Of a stretch of DNA of 64,000 nt, positions 11,808-22,417 are shown one piece after another. Numbering within the stretch: position 1 is the stretch's first letter; every line of letters begins with the position of its first letter. The notes under the pieces are model-generated. The model ran no database searches. It was given only the letters and a program-made list of their open reading frames with translations, and had not been told where the DNA came from. A program made the translations under genes and the position numbers. This DNA is from Termitomyces sp. T153 (taxonomy: Eukaryota; Basidiomycota; Agaricomycetes; Agaricales; Lyophyllaceae): positions 1 to 64,000 of the forward strand of contig JACKQL020000177.1 in NCBI GenBank assembly GCA_018296165.2, written 5' to 3'.

Positions 11808-13900
11808 TCAGTGAATTTCTCTCTTGAGTGAAGCAGCAATCATCTGCTGCCTGAGTCCTTGTTGAATGACTGGGAGAGTTGGCTGAAGATCTCCTCCAAA
11901 CACCACAGTCACTCTACCAAAAGAAACATTCTTTTCCAGGATGTCCCTGAACCCTTGATCCACAGAGTCAATGGTATTTTTGTGTTTCAATCTTGAATGT
12001 CCAGTTCTAGGTTCAGTAAATCTGCTGGAGCATCTCAAAGCCTGGGCAAATTTACTTGGCCTTGTCAGCAACATATGCAAGATTTAGCATTGTTTCTGCT
12101 AGACTTGGTGAGTTCAGCATCAAAATGTAGAGCTTGGGAGTGTGGACATATGACAGTTATATGACCAAGATAATGTGGTGCCATCAAATAACATTGCCTT
12201 CCTCTTGGAATAGGCTGAGCAGGGCCAGGCCATGGTGGAATAGGAAGTTCAAGGGGAGGCTCTGGTTCTTCTTCTGTTATATTTTCAGCAGGATTCTCTG
12301 GTCATGGTGCATGATTGGGTAGGGCAGGGCCCAAATCTTCTGCGGGTCTCTGTTGAGCAGGATCAACATAATTCCAAGCCATCATCAGATGGTATGTCAT
12401 CCTGAGGACCCAATGAATTATCAAGGGGAGGATCCAATTGCCCCACTGGTTGATGTTCAGCAGAATCAACATATTCCAAGTCATCCTCAGAAGGTATATT
12501 ATTCTGAGGACCTAAATCATTGGAATCCTCTTCCAGATCAGCTTCATGTTGCTGTTCCCAGCCTTGAAAGATCCTTTGAACCATAGCTGCATTCAAAGGC
12601 CTATATTTAGAACTCAGATCATTATGCTGTTAAACTTTGTTAGTCCAAGTGGCATTTTCAAGTTGTCTTTGACTGACCTCTTCTTCCTCCCTCAACCTTT
12701 GCTGGCTCAGAATAGCTAATGCCTGTTGCCTGTCCTAATTTTGCCTCAGCCTTTGTTTCTCTTGGAACACTACTAGTGCCTCTTGTTGTTGCCCCTCCTG
12801 CTCTGCAACTATAGCAATATGCTTTAGCCTTTGTTGCTCTTGCAAGATTGCCAGTAACTGCTCTTGTTACCTCTGTTTCAGCCTTTGTTGCTGTTCCAAC
12901 ATTGCTAGTGTCTAAGGAGCAAGTGAAGCTGGTATCATTATAGGCTCTTGTAAGGGTGCATTTCTGACCCTTCCATCTACAGGAGCAGGCAAATGTGGTA
13001 CCATTCTAGGTAAGGGATTCTGCAAAGGAGCATCCCAACCTTCTGGCAAAACTGTTTCTGGAATGACTACAGCAGCTTGAGCAACAGAAGACTGATTGAG
13101 TCTATTGCCTCTTCTATGTATAGGAGCAGTTAGGGGTGGCACCATTCTAGAGATAAGATTCTGTAAAGGAGCATCCCACCCTTCAGGCAAAACAGCTTCA
13201 AAAATCACTATACAAATGTATCATCAGCAGCTGCTGGCTGCCTAGTAGGTCTTTCTGAAGAGCCAGAGACAGTGGCTATAGGTCTCAAACCCCCAGATCC
13301 CATAGATTGATTGATATCCCCAGTTCTCATACCCCCAGGCCTCAATTGAAGTGGTGGGACAACCACAGTATTGATCTGTTCCAAAGATCTGTTGTTTCTA
13401 ATTGCATGATAATCATCAGGATCTGTCATTTGTAGCTGTTCAAGTCTCCTTTGAATCCTAGCTTGTTGCCTTTGGCTTTCAGGAGTAGTGGGTGGCAGGT
13501 TGGTATGCCTACAACATCAATTGTTAAGCATTTTAACAGTCAAAAACTATTGAAATTGACTTGCATGGTGAGATATTCAATATATCAATAGCTCAATGTG
13601 GTTAAGGATTTACTAATAAGCTTGTTAGTCAGCCATCAATCAATCAATAGATGTGACCAAACATACTTTGTTGTGTGGCCTCCTTTCCACAACTTTGGAA
13701 ATGTCCATCATTTAGTCATGTTGTGTCAAAAAACACACAAGGCATGAAAAACAGTGTTCACTAAGTCACATTTGGCCTTTTTAATGCCTGCAGACTATCT
13801 GGCACCCTTCACACATAGTCAAATGATGGTATACATTGATTAAAGTTGTCTACTGTATTGTTTTTGGTAACAAAATGTATCCAAAAGTGGCAAAACAGAC
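11808..13900 (-). pseudogene. Internally deleted Helitron derivative
   Basis: On the minus strand the 5' flank (13,900-13,560) and the N-terminal ORF (13,429 downward) match the plus-strand Helitron at 38.6-40.5 kb: TDPDDYHAIRNNRSLEQIN, VVPPLQL, VIPETVLPEGWDAPLQN, a Q/E-rich coiled-coil stretch, and FQGWEQQHEADLEED. After the conserved LEMLQQIY-like block near 12,020 the sequence jumps to KHKNTIDSVDQGFRDI and VTVVFGGDLQPTLPV (12,000-11,808), which belongs to the helicase domain. The whole Rep region and Walker A are missing. Homology stops near 11,830. Stops and CpG loss show that it is dead. Confidence 0.8.
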
Positions 13901-14039
13901 AAGTCTGATTCTATTACCATAAAAGGGTTTAAATTTGTTAGCATCTGTCAGCACAATCCAAAGGTCATTGCATAAAATAGGTGCACAGCCACTTTCCCAG
14001 GGGTCATCCCATATATTATAGATTCAGCACTGAATTGTA

Positions 14040-14145
14040 AGGAAAAAACAACACTGAGTCACACAAATTGAAAGACCTTGCCAAACAAAGTGAGTTTGGA
14101 TTTGGATCTCAGCATTGAGTTATCAAAATACAAAGACCTGCAGTG
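14040..14145. repeat. Third tract of ~60-bp subterminal-like repeat
   Basis: Contains GACCTTGCCAAACAAAGTGAG, then GGATCTCAGCATTGAGTTA and ACAAAGACCTGC, a diverged version of the units at 2.2-3.05 kb and 10.25 kb. Confidence 0.5.
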
Positions 14146-14722
14146 GCTCAAAAAACTGTTCCAATGTTTTATACTTTTTAAAAGATGACATCCAATGTCT
14201 AGCTTTGAGCATAGAAACTTTCCTCTTTGTAGACCAAAACCCCTCCTTCAGCACATTCCAGACAGTCTGAGGAGAGACAGGGTTAGAAATGATGTTGTTG
14301 ATAAAATTGGTGATCTGAACAGCTGTATCAAGTCTCCCAGTCAAGATTTGTTGAAAATAGCCTGTTTATCATGTGGAGTATGTCGGGAAATCAGACAGAG
14401 AACCTGGCATAAGAAGCAGAGCACACAATGTTACAAGTGCTAAGAAGTGCATAGCTACAACAGATCTGTCTATCAGTTGATGTAATAAACTTTAATGTCT
14501 GATTGGTCAATTCCACTATCACATGAGCTCAATTATCCTCAACACAGTAAGCTTAGCTGGATGGCCTCCAGGATGGTTTTCCTTGTCCACCTCCAACTCT
14601 CTACCAATCATCCCAATAGTAGACTTTCCTAGACCAGTTTTAGCCTCAATCTGATGCAGAGAATATTATTAAGCAAGGAGAGAAGCAACAGTAGAGCATT
14701 GTGCAGGGGAAGTAGCTTTCAT
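14123..14722 (-). pseudogene. Tc1/mariner-like transposase, N-terminal fragment
   Basis: Starting from an ATG at 14,722 (minus), the translation reads MKATSPAQCSTVASLLA, two stops, then YSLHQIEAKTGLGKSTIG and ENHPGGHPAKL, a paired-like helix-turn-helix. After a break, 14,344-14,123 gives TGRLDTAVQITNFINNIISN, PVSPQTVWNVLKE and KVSMLKARHW, the second HTH of Tc1-type transposases. The DDE catalytic part is absent. Multiple stops show that it is dead. The call rests on the two-HTH order and the characteristic VSPQTVxNVL block. Confidence 0.65.
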
Positions 14723-14729
14723 GGTGGTG

Positions 14730-15216
14730 GTTGAAGGTCAAGATGTGGTTGAACCAACTTGAACTACTCTCAAATATAACTCAACATGGTCACATAACTC
14801 TGTTGATATTCCCACATGCAACCCACTCTTTATTTCTGACTAAAATATGGATAAACCTGCAAAATTAGAGATACTCACAAAGTGTGCCAATAAGTGAATA
14901 TTTTAGATTTAAAATGAATTATATAGACTGAAATGCAATTTGTAGCTATGATACCATAGTATTTTACATGATTTAACCAGAATTTTCAATACTTCCAATC
15001 CTTCATGCCAATGTCATCTTTCAAAAAGTATAAAGCATTGGGACAGCTTTTTGAGCCACTTTATACAGGCCCAAACTGTAGCTTGTAAATTGTATATGGC
15101 AGCATTATTTTTGTAGATGATTAGCCACCAAATATGTGTCAGCAATCTGATTCCCCCCAATAAGCTGGAGCTTGTGCTGTTGGCTTTGGCTCTCCAACTT
15201 CATGACCCAGGGCCAA
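14730..15216. other. No gene seen
   Basis: AT-rich, CpG-poor sequence without recognisable coding or repeat ends, between the Tc1 fragment and the next LTR. Confidence 0.4.
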
Positions 15217-15691
15217 TGTAAGAGGACAAATGTTCCATGGATAAACCAAACAGAAGGCAAGCAGATACAAGCAAGGAGCAAGAGTTGAAGGAGCACAAGG
15301 TGACTAAGAGTTGAGCAAGGAGCAAGCACAGTAAGCTAAATACAAGCAACAATGCTGGGGTTCTTACAGTCAGATCAATGGATAGACCTGGTCAACACTG
15401 CTATTGTTTTGTCTGAGGATATCTCATCCTGCAAACTGTCCTGTATACTACATCACTAGTAATAATGACTAACATTATACTTGTTCATCAGTCTGCAGTA
15501 TGTGATGGAGAATGACTAACAAGAATTAACACTGAGTAATGTCCAAACATGTGATTTATGGAAGGTGACTAATGGGGACAGAAGAGTGTAGAGTGTAACA
15601 GGCAGTCTGTCAGATGAGCTAGAATGGTGGATCATCCTCAGACTAAGCCCAGAATAGAATTTAACAGTTCTAAAGGGACCATCCCCTCACA
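15217..15691 (+). repeat. LTR, TGTAAGRGG family
   Basis: 475 bp, starting TGTAAGAGGACAAATGTTCC and ending ATCCCCTCACA. It is homologous to 32,849-33,323 and to the outer LTR ending at 22,417. The five bases before it, GCCAA (15,212-15,216), recur directly after 22,417, while the five after it (TCACC) do not match. It may therefore be the 5' LTR of a composite ending at 22,417. Orientation is uncertain because the ends are inverted repeats of each other. Confidence 0.65.
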
Positions 15692-15907
15692 TCACCCCCT
15701 TCTTAGAGTTTATTGCCTTGATGAACGGTGTTCAGCCTCCCTGTTGAGGGTAAGAGCAACAAGCAGTGGGAGTGCTGCATGGTACCAGAGTGCCTTGAGA
15801 ATACTTCTCAAAGGCATAGGAAATGATAGGGGTTGACATATCAGGCACTGGTATAGAGAGGGTCATTGGCAAACTAGTATCCATCAGAGAGCCAGGGGCC
15901 AACAGAG

Positions 15908-16221
15908 TGTCAGGGGACCACTGTTTTAGGTGCATGCACATGCAAGTCTGGGTCATGTGATTAGGTCAGCATGTGCACAGCTGTGGCTGTGCACATGCAA
16001 GTCATGTGATCTTTTCTGTCCTACTGTACAGTTGTGTCCCACAAGTCTGAAGGCCTAGAGTGTAGCATCTGGCCTAGGGAATTCCTCAGACTTGTTCTCT
16101 TTGGATCTCTCTTTGCCAGGTGTGTAGTATACTTGTAGACACTATACCATACTGAATAGACTTTGGATCTCCCTTTGCCAGTTGTGTGATTGAGCCACAG
16201 CCTCCAGAGGTTGCTCTTACA
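15908..16221 (+). repeat. 5' LTR of gypsy-2a
   Basis: 314 bp, TGTCAGGGGACC to GCTCTTACA, followed by the leader GCAGAACAAGTCTC shared with gypsy-1. The solo LTR at 2,312-2,920 is the same family in reverse. Confidence 0.75.
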
Positions 16222-16307
16222 GCAGAACAAGTCTCTAGATTTGGTCTGGGAGCTTCCTTTTTGATTGCCTGAGTTTCTACTTGGTTCCTTAGTCTCTCCC
16301 CCACTAG

Positions 16308-17459
16308 TGTCACGACCCGTTCCCTGAAACCCCGCACATCGTCCATCAAACCCCCGAACCCCCAAAAGGACCCCCAACGCTCCGCCGAACTTCCGCCCAT
16401 GCCCCGCGCCTACTTCGGCTAACTCCGACGCCTCCCCGGCTAACTCCGACGGCCCCCTGGCCAACTTCGGTGCCTGCCCCGCAGCCACTGACACTTACCC
16501 TGGGCTTCTCAAACCCCGAGAACCACCCCCGCTATTCCCGATCTTCGCCACCCATCATTAACTCAACACCCTGCTTCCTCCGACCTATTCCAGAGTATCA
16601 CGACGACCTCGGGGCAACCCGCATTCTCCAATGATCCCATCAACGTATCAGCGTGGCACGATCTTCGATCACAACCGACACCTGCCCACTCCGTCAAGCC
16701 CCGCCAAGCTCCGCCGCCACAGCCGATGTACCCCGAAGTCCTCCGGTAGTCAGTATATAAGTCATCGAGTAGCTCTTCGTGCTCTAGTCTTGATATTGCT
16801 TAACGTTACCTATGGTCTGATTGTTTCCTTTTCGTGTTTCGTGTTTTGTGTCCCATTCTCCTTACTCTCAGTCTCCCAGTCTTATCTCAGTCTCCCAGTC
16901 TTATCTCAGTCTCCCGGTCTTGTCTTGTCTCCATTTCGTTATCGTTCTCATTATCGTTTCGTATCTCCACTCGAATCTACTCCTGTTCCATATTGTCTTG
17001 TCCGACGCTGTCTCGGTGACTCCGTCAGACCATTGTGCCCAAGTCTTCATCAACTCTAACGACCTCATGAACTCCGCGATTACGATTACGAACCCCAACA
17101 CTCCTTTACCAGGTCCGACCCTCACTCTTCGCTCGGTCCCGGACTCCATCAGCTCCAAATGATCTCCCATCAAACCCCGGCTCCGTCCCCATTGATCACA
17201 CAGCCACCTACTCCCTTGCTTCCGCAAATCTCCCATACGGCCTTCTGCCTGAACCCCGCCAAGACCGTCTCGTTTCCCCACAATCTGACTTCTCCAGACC
17301 TTCCCGGATCTGTCTGGATCACATCTCCCCAACTACCCACGCAACCCACCCGGACCCGGAACGTCTTCGAGTGTTCGGTTACCAATGCAGGGGAATCACG
17401 CCCGCCTAGTAAGGACTCACCCAGTGCAGCTGAGCCCCCGGGGTCAGCGGAACCTGACA
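16308..17459 (+). mobile_element. Young CpG-rich solo LTR, ACTAG duplication
   Basis: 1,152 bp, TGTCACGACCCG to GGAACCTGACA, flanked by ACTAG at 16,303-16,307 and 17,460-17,464. It sits in the gypsy-2a leader. Unlike its surroundings it is rich in CpG. It carries a TATATAA box (16,754-16,760) and three 19-bp tandem units (16,866-16,920). Related copies are at 56,891-57,945 (decayed), about 61,835-62,426 (decayed, truncated) and 63,218 to the window end (CpG-rich, reverse). Open frames inside it are chance reading of CpG-rich DNA. Confidence 0.9.
16754..16760 (+). promoter_or_regulatory. TATA box of the LTR promoter
   Basis: TATATAA is conserved at the matching place in the decayed copy (about 57,337) and in the reverse copy near 63,943. 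This is the expected position for the retrotransposon core promoter. Confidence 0.55.
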
Positions 17460-17490
17460 ACTAGTGTCTTAGTGCCCACTGTGCTCCCCC

Positions 17491-18222
17491 TATGACCCAG
17501 CCAACCTCTCCAGAACCTCCCCCTCATGCTTTAAGCCCCCAGGACAATGCTTGGAGTTATTTGCTGTCCCTAGAAACCCAGGTTCAACTTACTCAAGCCT
17601 CCCTTACCTCCCACACTGCCAAACTCACCAGGCTCTGTTAAACCACTGAAGCAGTGTCCCTTTCCCTTCAGCCCCTCCCAGAATTTCTTCCCCTTGCTCC
17701 AACTCCTCCACCTGGACCTCCAGCAGCTGCAAGAAGGTCCTTCTATGCACATAGCTCAGATGTTTGAGCACACCACTCCAAACTCCCTTGCCCTGTGCTC
17801 CCTGACATATTCGATGGGGACCATAGAGTTGGGGAACATTTCCTCCAGTCTTGCATCACCTATATCCAGTTGTGTGGTGAAACCTTTGCCTCTGATGCCT
17901 TGAAAATTGCCTGGGTTCTCTTCTACATGAAGGCAGGCCAAGGCTTGACCTATACACTATTTTTCAATGCCTAGGAGGAGTCAAGAGTTTTTCTAGTTGG
18001 ATAGAGTTTGAGAGAGAGTTCCAAGCTGAGTTCTTTCCCCTTGACCCTGCCAAGACCACAGCTCTTTCCCTCTGAGACCAAACTCAGTATGGTCAAGAGT
18101 GGCAGTCACTTGACAGGTACATTGACTCTTTCTGTGCCTTAGTTGAACAGGCTAGATATCCAGATAGTCTGCAACTCTGCTTAACCTTCCAAGATGGACT
18201 CCACCCCTCTCTCATAGATTGC
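17491..18222 (+). pseudogene. gypsy-2a gag, 5' part
   Basis: Begins MTQPTSPEPPPHALSPQDN and continues LLSLETQVQLTQASLTSHTA, closely matching gypsy-1 gag (LLHLETQVQLTQ). It then reads ALKIAWVLFYMKAGQ. Frameshifts and stops occur near 17,640, 17,763 and 17,973. The frame is interrupted by the solo LTR at 18,223 and resumes at 19,359. Confidence 0.7.
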
Positions 18223-19353
18223 TGATGTGTTCCTATGCTGCCTAGTGCTGTGCAGGAAACCCAAAAAAAGAAAGACCTAAACACTAGCAACTAGATAGGG
18301 TAGCTTGCAGTAGGAAGTTCATTGAGGGCAAGTCAGTAACTATCCCAGAGAACAAGAGCTAATAGGGTGTAGGGTAAAAGAGAAGTGAAAAGAGTCACTA
18401 TTGCTAGTCACTATTGCTAGCCTAAGTTGCTAGGCAGTAACAAAGGGGTCACTAGTAAGAAGATGGATAAAGGAACAAAGGCAAAAGAGTTGCTAAGAAA
18501 GGGGGAAACTAAGCAATAAAGGGGGAGTTGGGCAACAAAGAGGAAAGTGAAGACAAAGAGACTGGGGGATGAATGCAAACTAGTTGCTAGCCATAGTTGC
18601 TAGCATTTCTAAGTCAAAGTAATGCAAAGGGCACCCATAGTTGGTACTACACAAAGTCAAAGTTGAGGTCAGCAAGGCTGTTGCTAAGTCATTGTTGGTG
18701 GTGGACAAAAGAGCAAAAAGAGATCTTAAGCTGGTAAGCTTAGAGCTAGTGAAGGGGTAATGGTACTCTGTTTGTTGTCTTTGGTCTCTATGTACAAGCA
18801 GTATTTATACTGTTTGTAGGTATAGTATAAGAAAGGAAATAGTAGTCACCACCAGCAATGGCACCTGCCAAAGTGTTTATAATACATACTAGGTGGCAGT
18901 CAGGTAACCAAGTAAAAAGTATGCAAGGTCAATATGATGCATACAATTATCAATCACAAGAGAAGAGCATTTCCAATGTCAATACCTGAAGTGTGGACAC
19001 TGTTCAAGTATGTTTGTAAGCTCAATAAGGAAAATGATAAGTAAGAAATCACATGACTGTCAATATATCCCTTTTTGGAGAGGAGACAGTGTTGTTGCCA
19101 GGAAATGTTGCTAGCAATTGTTGCTAAGAAAGGTCTTGGCCTTGTTGTTCTAGATCCAGAGTACAAACTCCATATGATGCAGCTTGTGATCCATAAGTCT
19201 TATGGTCACCAAAATCCCATGCAAAGGCTATGTTGTTAGCCTTGGGGCTAGACCTCATGTGCTGAGTGTCATGACTTGTGCCATGTCAATATAATTAGTT
19301 GCTGTCCAATCTGCAATGCTAAAAATGGTGCTCAGTAACAAGTGGGTCTTATC
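18223..19353. mobile_element. Solo LTR, TGATGTG family, inside gag
   Basis: Starts TGATGTGTTCCTATGCTGCC and ends GGGTCTTATC. ATTGC flanks it (18,218-18,222 and 19,354-19,358), and gag homology resumes right after. A second copy is at 55,096-56,219. If the A of each duplication belongs to the LTR, the end becomes canonical TTATCA and the duplication is 4 bp. It contains repeated GTTGCTAGCAA-type palindromes. Confidence 0.8.
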
Positions 19354-19358
19354 ATTGC

Positions 19359-20325
19359 ACCAACAGTATGGCAGAGGGCTGCCCAAATGATGAGCTTATC
19401 AATACCTGGTACAGGGTGGCATGTAAGCAGTGGCAGCTGATGGAACTGCAACATGAGCTGCAGCAGATGCAAATCTTGACATTTCCTTTGTCTTGTGGCA
19501 GGTTCACCTCCCAAGTTCCCTCCTACATGCCTGCTCTAGCAGGTGCAGCTCTTTCCAGTCCATCTCATGTTGCCCCCTTGCATTTTCTATCTCAAGGAGT
19601 CCTGATGGATGTTGATGCCTCCCAGTAGCAATCCTCTACCTCCTTGTTGTGTTGATGCTGTGGAAAGGCAGGTCATTTTGCCCATTACTCTTCTCAAGGA
19701 CTAGAAGTCCACTATCTGTCTGCATCAGAGCAGGAAGAACTGCTCATCCAACTCCTGGCTGTCTGGGATGCAATGGGAGCCCTCTCTCCTGATGCACCTA
19801 GAGCCATCCACTTGAATGAGGTGGCCATTGTATTGGAGGAGGTTCCAGCTGACTTGAAGGAGGATTTTTAAAATAGCAATAGATGACCTGTACACCCCTA
19901 TTGCCTAGTGCTAATCATTTTGATCCCCTATCCAGAGAATCAAACATATCTGTTGCCACCTTTAATACTATGCCCAAAATGATAAGCCCCCTCAGATGTA
20001 CAAACTCCCTCTCCAGCTAAAGTCTCCACTGGAAACACACCTCCTAACCCACACCTCTATGTTTCTGCATAGGAACATTGTCCTCTCCATTGTTATGTTG
20101 TTGCTTCTACCCCTTCTGCCAACTACCTGAAGCTACAGATATAAATCAAGATAATGGACACCCAGCAGACCTAAAGTGTAGTTGCCCTGCTTGACAGTGG
20201 GGCAACAGGCCTCTTCCTAGACACCAACTACATGCAATGGCACTGCCTCACCACTTGCCCCCTTTCTTGTCCTATTTCTGTGTACAATGTGAATGGCATG
20301 CTCAATGAAGCTGGCTCTATTTGCT
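19359..20325 (+). pseudogene. gypsy-2a gag 3' part and protease
   Basis: Resumes gag with MAEGCPNDELINTWYRVACKQW, then a broken zinc knuckle (CXCCGKAGHFAHY, first Cys codon lost to a stop) and a LSASEQEELLIQLLAVWDAMG tail shared with 41,235-41,700. The protease core ALLDSGATGLFLD (about 20,187-20,225) keeps its catalytic Asp. At about 20,325 the sequence switches abruptly to an integrase from another lineage, so RT and RNase H are missing. Confidence 0.7.
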
Positions 20326-21230
20326 CCAGATCATCTTTTCATGGCAGAGGTATGGAAGGAGTTGCACAAACTCACCAGTGTAAAGCTAAAAATGTCTATG
20401 TTGTATCACCCAGAGACTGATGGAGGGAGCAAGAGGACAAACAAGACAGTGCTATAGGCAATCAGGTATCACATCAACAGAAACTAGAAGGGATGGAAAA
20501 GAACCCTTCCCCACATCTGTTTTGCAATCATGAACACTGTGAGCACCTCAATGGGGTTTTTCCCATTCCAACTGAAGACAGGTAGATTGCTGCAGGTCAT
20601 TCCCTGCTAGCACCAATGCCTGAAGGAGTCTTGGCAGAGATGATCATGGCCCACAAGATTGTGGCCAAATTGGAGGCAGATGTAAAAGAGGCCCAGGATA
20701 ACTTACATGTGGCCAAGATACAACAGGTGTACCAGGCAAACAAGCACAGGGTGCCAGAAGACAAATATCAGAAGGGCAACATGGTCATGTCATTGACAAA
20801 GCACCAACAGAGAAACTACAAGAGGAAGGGAAAGAAGTGCATTGCCAAGTTCATGCTGAGGAATGACAGGCCATACAAGATGGTAGTCACTTTCCCAGAG
20901 TGATCAGAATATACCTTACACCTGCCCAATTCCAACCAATCCTTTCCCAGGTTCCATGCACATCTACTCAAGCAATGCATACCCAATGATCTAGCTCTCT
21001 TCCCCAACAGGGAATATGTGAGGCCCGGGCCAGTGGTGACAGAGGATGGTGCCAAGGCAAAATACCTGATCAAAAAGATCATTGATGCACAACAGTATGG
21101 ACAAGGAAAACAGTACCTGGTACAATGGGTTGGATATGGGCCTGACCACAACAAATGGCTTCCCAGGGCAGAACTGGAAGACTGCAAGGCTCTGGATGTA
21201 TGGGAGGCTGGGAATGGAGTAGAGGTTTGA
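20326..21230 (+). pseudogene. gypsy-2b integrase C-terminal part and chromodomain
   Basis: Starts within the integrase core (VWKELHKLTSVKLKMSM, YHPETDGG with the catalytic Glu region altered to GGSKRTNKT), then AIRYHINRN and MGFFPFQLKTGR. An uninterrupted stretch (20,616-20,903) holds AHKIVAKLEADVKEAQDN and VYQANKHRVPEDKYQKG, the GPY/F-like region. The chromodomain at 21,018-21,230 reads YLIKKIIDAQQYGQGKQYL, VQWVGYGPDHNKWLP. This lineage differs from gypsy-1, whose chromodomain reads YKVKWKGYGIEDISWEP. Confidence 0.8.
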
Positions 21231-21250
21231 CAGGGAACATGAAGTTTCCA

Positions 21251-21264
21251 GAGGGGGGAGGAGT
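21251..21264 (+). other. gypsy-2b polypurine tract
   Basis: AGAGGGGGGAGGAG lies directly before a TGTAAGG start that looks like an LTR beginning. Confidence 0.55.
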
Positions 21265-21329
21265 GTAAGGATGCTGTGGCATCCTCACAACAGAACAAGA
21301 AGTAAAGTTGAGATGATTTTGGTCATGTG

Positions 21330-21575
21330 ATACACATCAGACTAATTTGGAAACTCATCTTTGTTGTTCTCTCAACTAATTTACAAACAACAAAAGTGAG
21401 GAAAAATTTATATTGTATTTTACGAACTCTAACCTAACTTACAAACAACTACACACCAGACTAATTTGGAATCTCACCTTTGTTGTTCTCTCAACTAACT
21501 TACAAACAACAAAGGTGAGGGAAAATCTATATTGTATTTTACAAACTCTAAACTAACTTACAAACAACAAAGATA
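21330..21575. repeat. ~120-bp tandem duplication, each unit with a hairpin
   Basis: Two units share CAGACTAATTTGGAA, TTTGTTGTTCTCTCAACTAA and ATATTGTATTTTAC. The second unit holds a perfect 15-bp inverted repeat, TCACCTTTGTTGTT(C) against (A)AACAACAAAGGTGA (about 21,476-21,520). The first unit has the same arms with mismatches. Confidence 0.7.
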
Positions 21576-21668
21576 CTGTTGTCTTGTCTGTTGGCTTGCA
21601 GTGAGGCTGAATATCAACAGCCTGCCACACTGCTATTGTTTGGTCTGAGGATATTCTATCCTGCAGAC

Positions 21669-22156
21669 TGTAAGGGGATGAGTGTTCCATGGATAAACTC
21701 AATGGAAGGCAAGTGGACACAAGCAACAGACAAGAGTCAAAGGAGCACAGAGCAGCTAAGAGTTAGGCAAGGGGCAAGCATAGTGAGCCAAACATGAGTA
21801 ACAACACTGGAGCTCTTTCAGTGAGATCAATGGATAGGCCAAGAGAACACTGCTATTGTTTGGTCAGAGGATATTCCATCCTTCTGACCAGCTTATATAC
21901 TACATCCATGGGCTATGCTATGACTAATGCTATATGTGGTAAGCAGCCCAGGTATGCTAAGCAGTAATTACTAACAATACATCAAAAGGAGAAATGGTGT
22001 CCAATGACTACAAAGGGCTGACTAATGCTGACAGGAGGGTGCAGGGCTTGGCAGCCAGTCAATCAAATGTGCTAGAGATGATGCTACACCTATGACTAAG
22101 GCTGAATAGAGTTGGAGTTACCCATCAGAATTGCCTAATAGAGTCATCTCCTTATA
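21669..22156 (+). mobile_element. Solo LTR nested in a same-family LTR, CAGAC duplication
   Basis: 488 bp, TGTAAGGGGATGAG to TCTCCTTATA (final CA now TA). CAGAC flanks it at 21,664-21,668 and 22,157-22,161. The outer LTR reads through from ATCCTGCAGAC to TGTCCTATATACTAC. Confidence 0.8.
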
Positions 22157-22417
22157 CAGACTGTCCTATATACTACATCACTAGTAATGATGACTAACAT
22201 TATACCTATTCATCAGTCCACAGTATTGTAATGGAGAATGACATACAATAATCAATACTGAGTAATATCTGAGCATGTGATTCATGGAAGGCAACTAATG
22301 GGGATAGAAGGGTGTAGGGTGTAACAGGTGGTCTGTCAGACAAACTAGAATGGTGGATCATCCTCAGACTGAGCCCAGAATAGTATTGAACAGTCCTAAA
22401 GAAACCATCCCCTTGCA

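Larger units (their letters stand above)
21265..22417 (+). repeat. LTR region after gypsy-2b, with a nested LTR
   Basis: Starts TGTAAGGATGCTGTGG after the polypurine tract and ends CATCCCCTTGCA at 22,417. The part from about 21,598 matches the TGTAAGRGG family (15,217-15,691), but the first 330 bp do not. It may be one U3-diverged 3' LTR or two joined pieces. GCCAA follows at 22,418-22,422, matching the bases before 15,217. A second LTR (21,669-22,156) is inserted in it. Confidence 0.5.

Noticed and set aside
15908..16221. Solo-LTR status for this LTR
   Set aside because: It is followed by the gypsy leader and gag, so it is a 5' LTR; no matching duplication was seen after it.
1..22400. Classical Neurospora-type RIP
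   Set aside because: That process converts CpA to TpA, but CpA is abundant here; the loss is specific to CpG.
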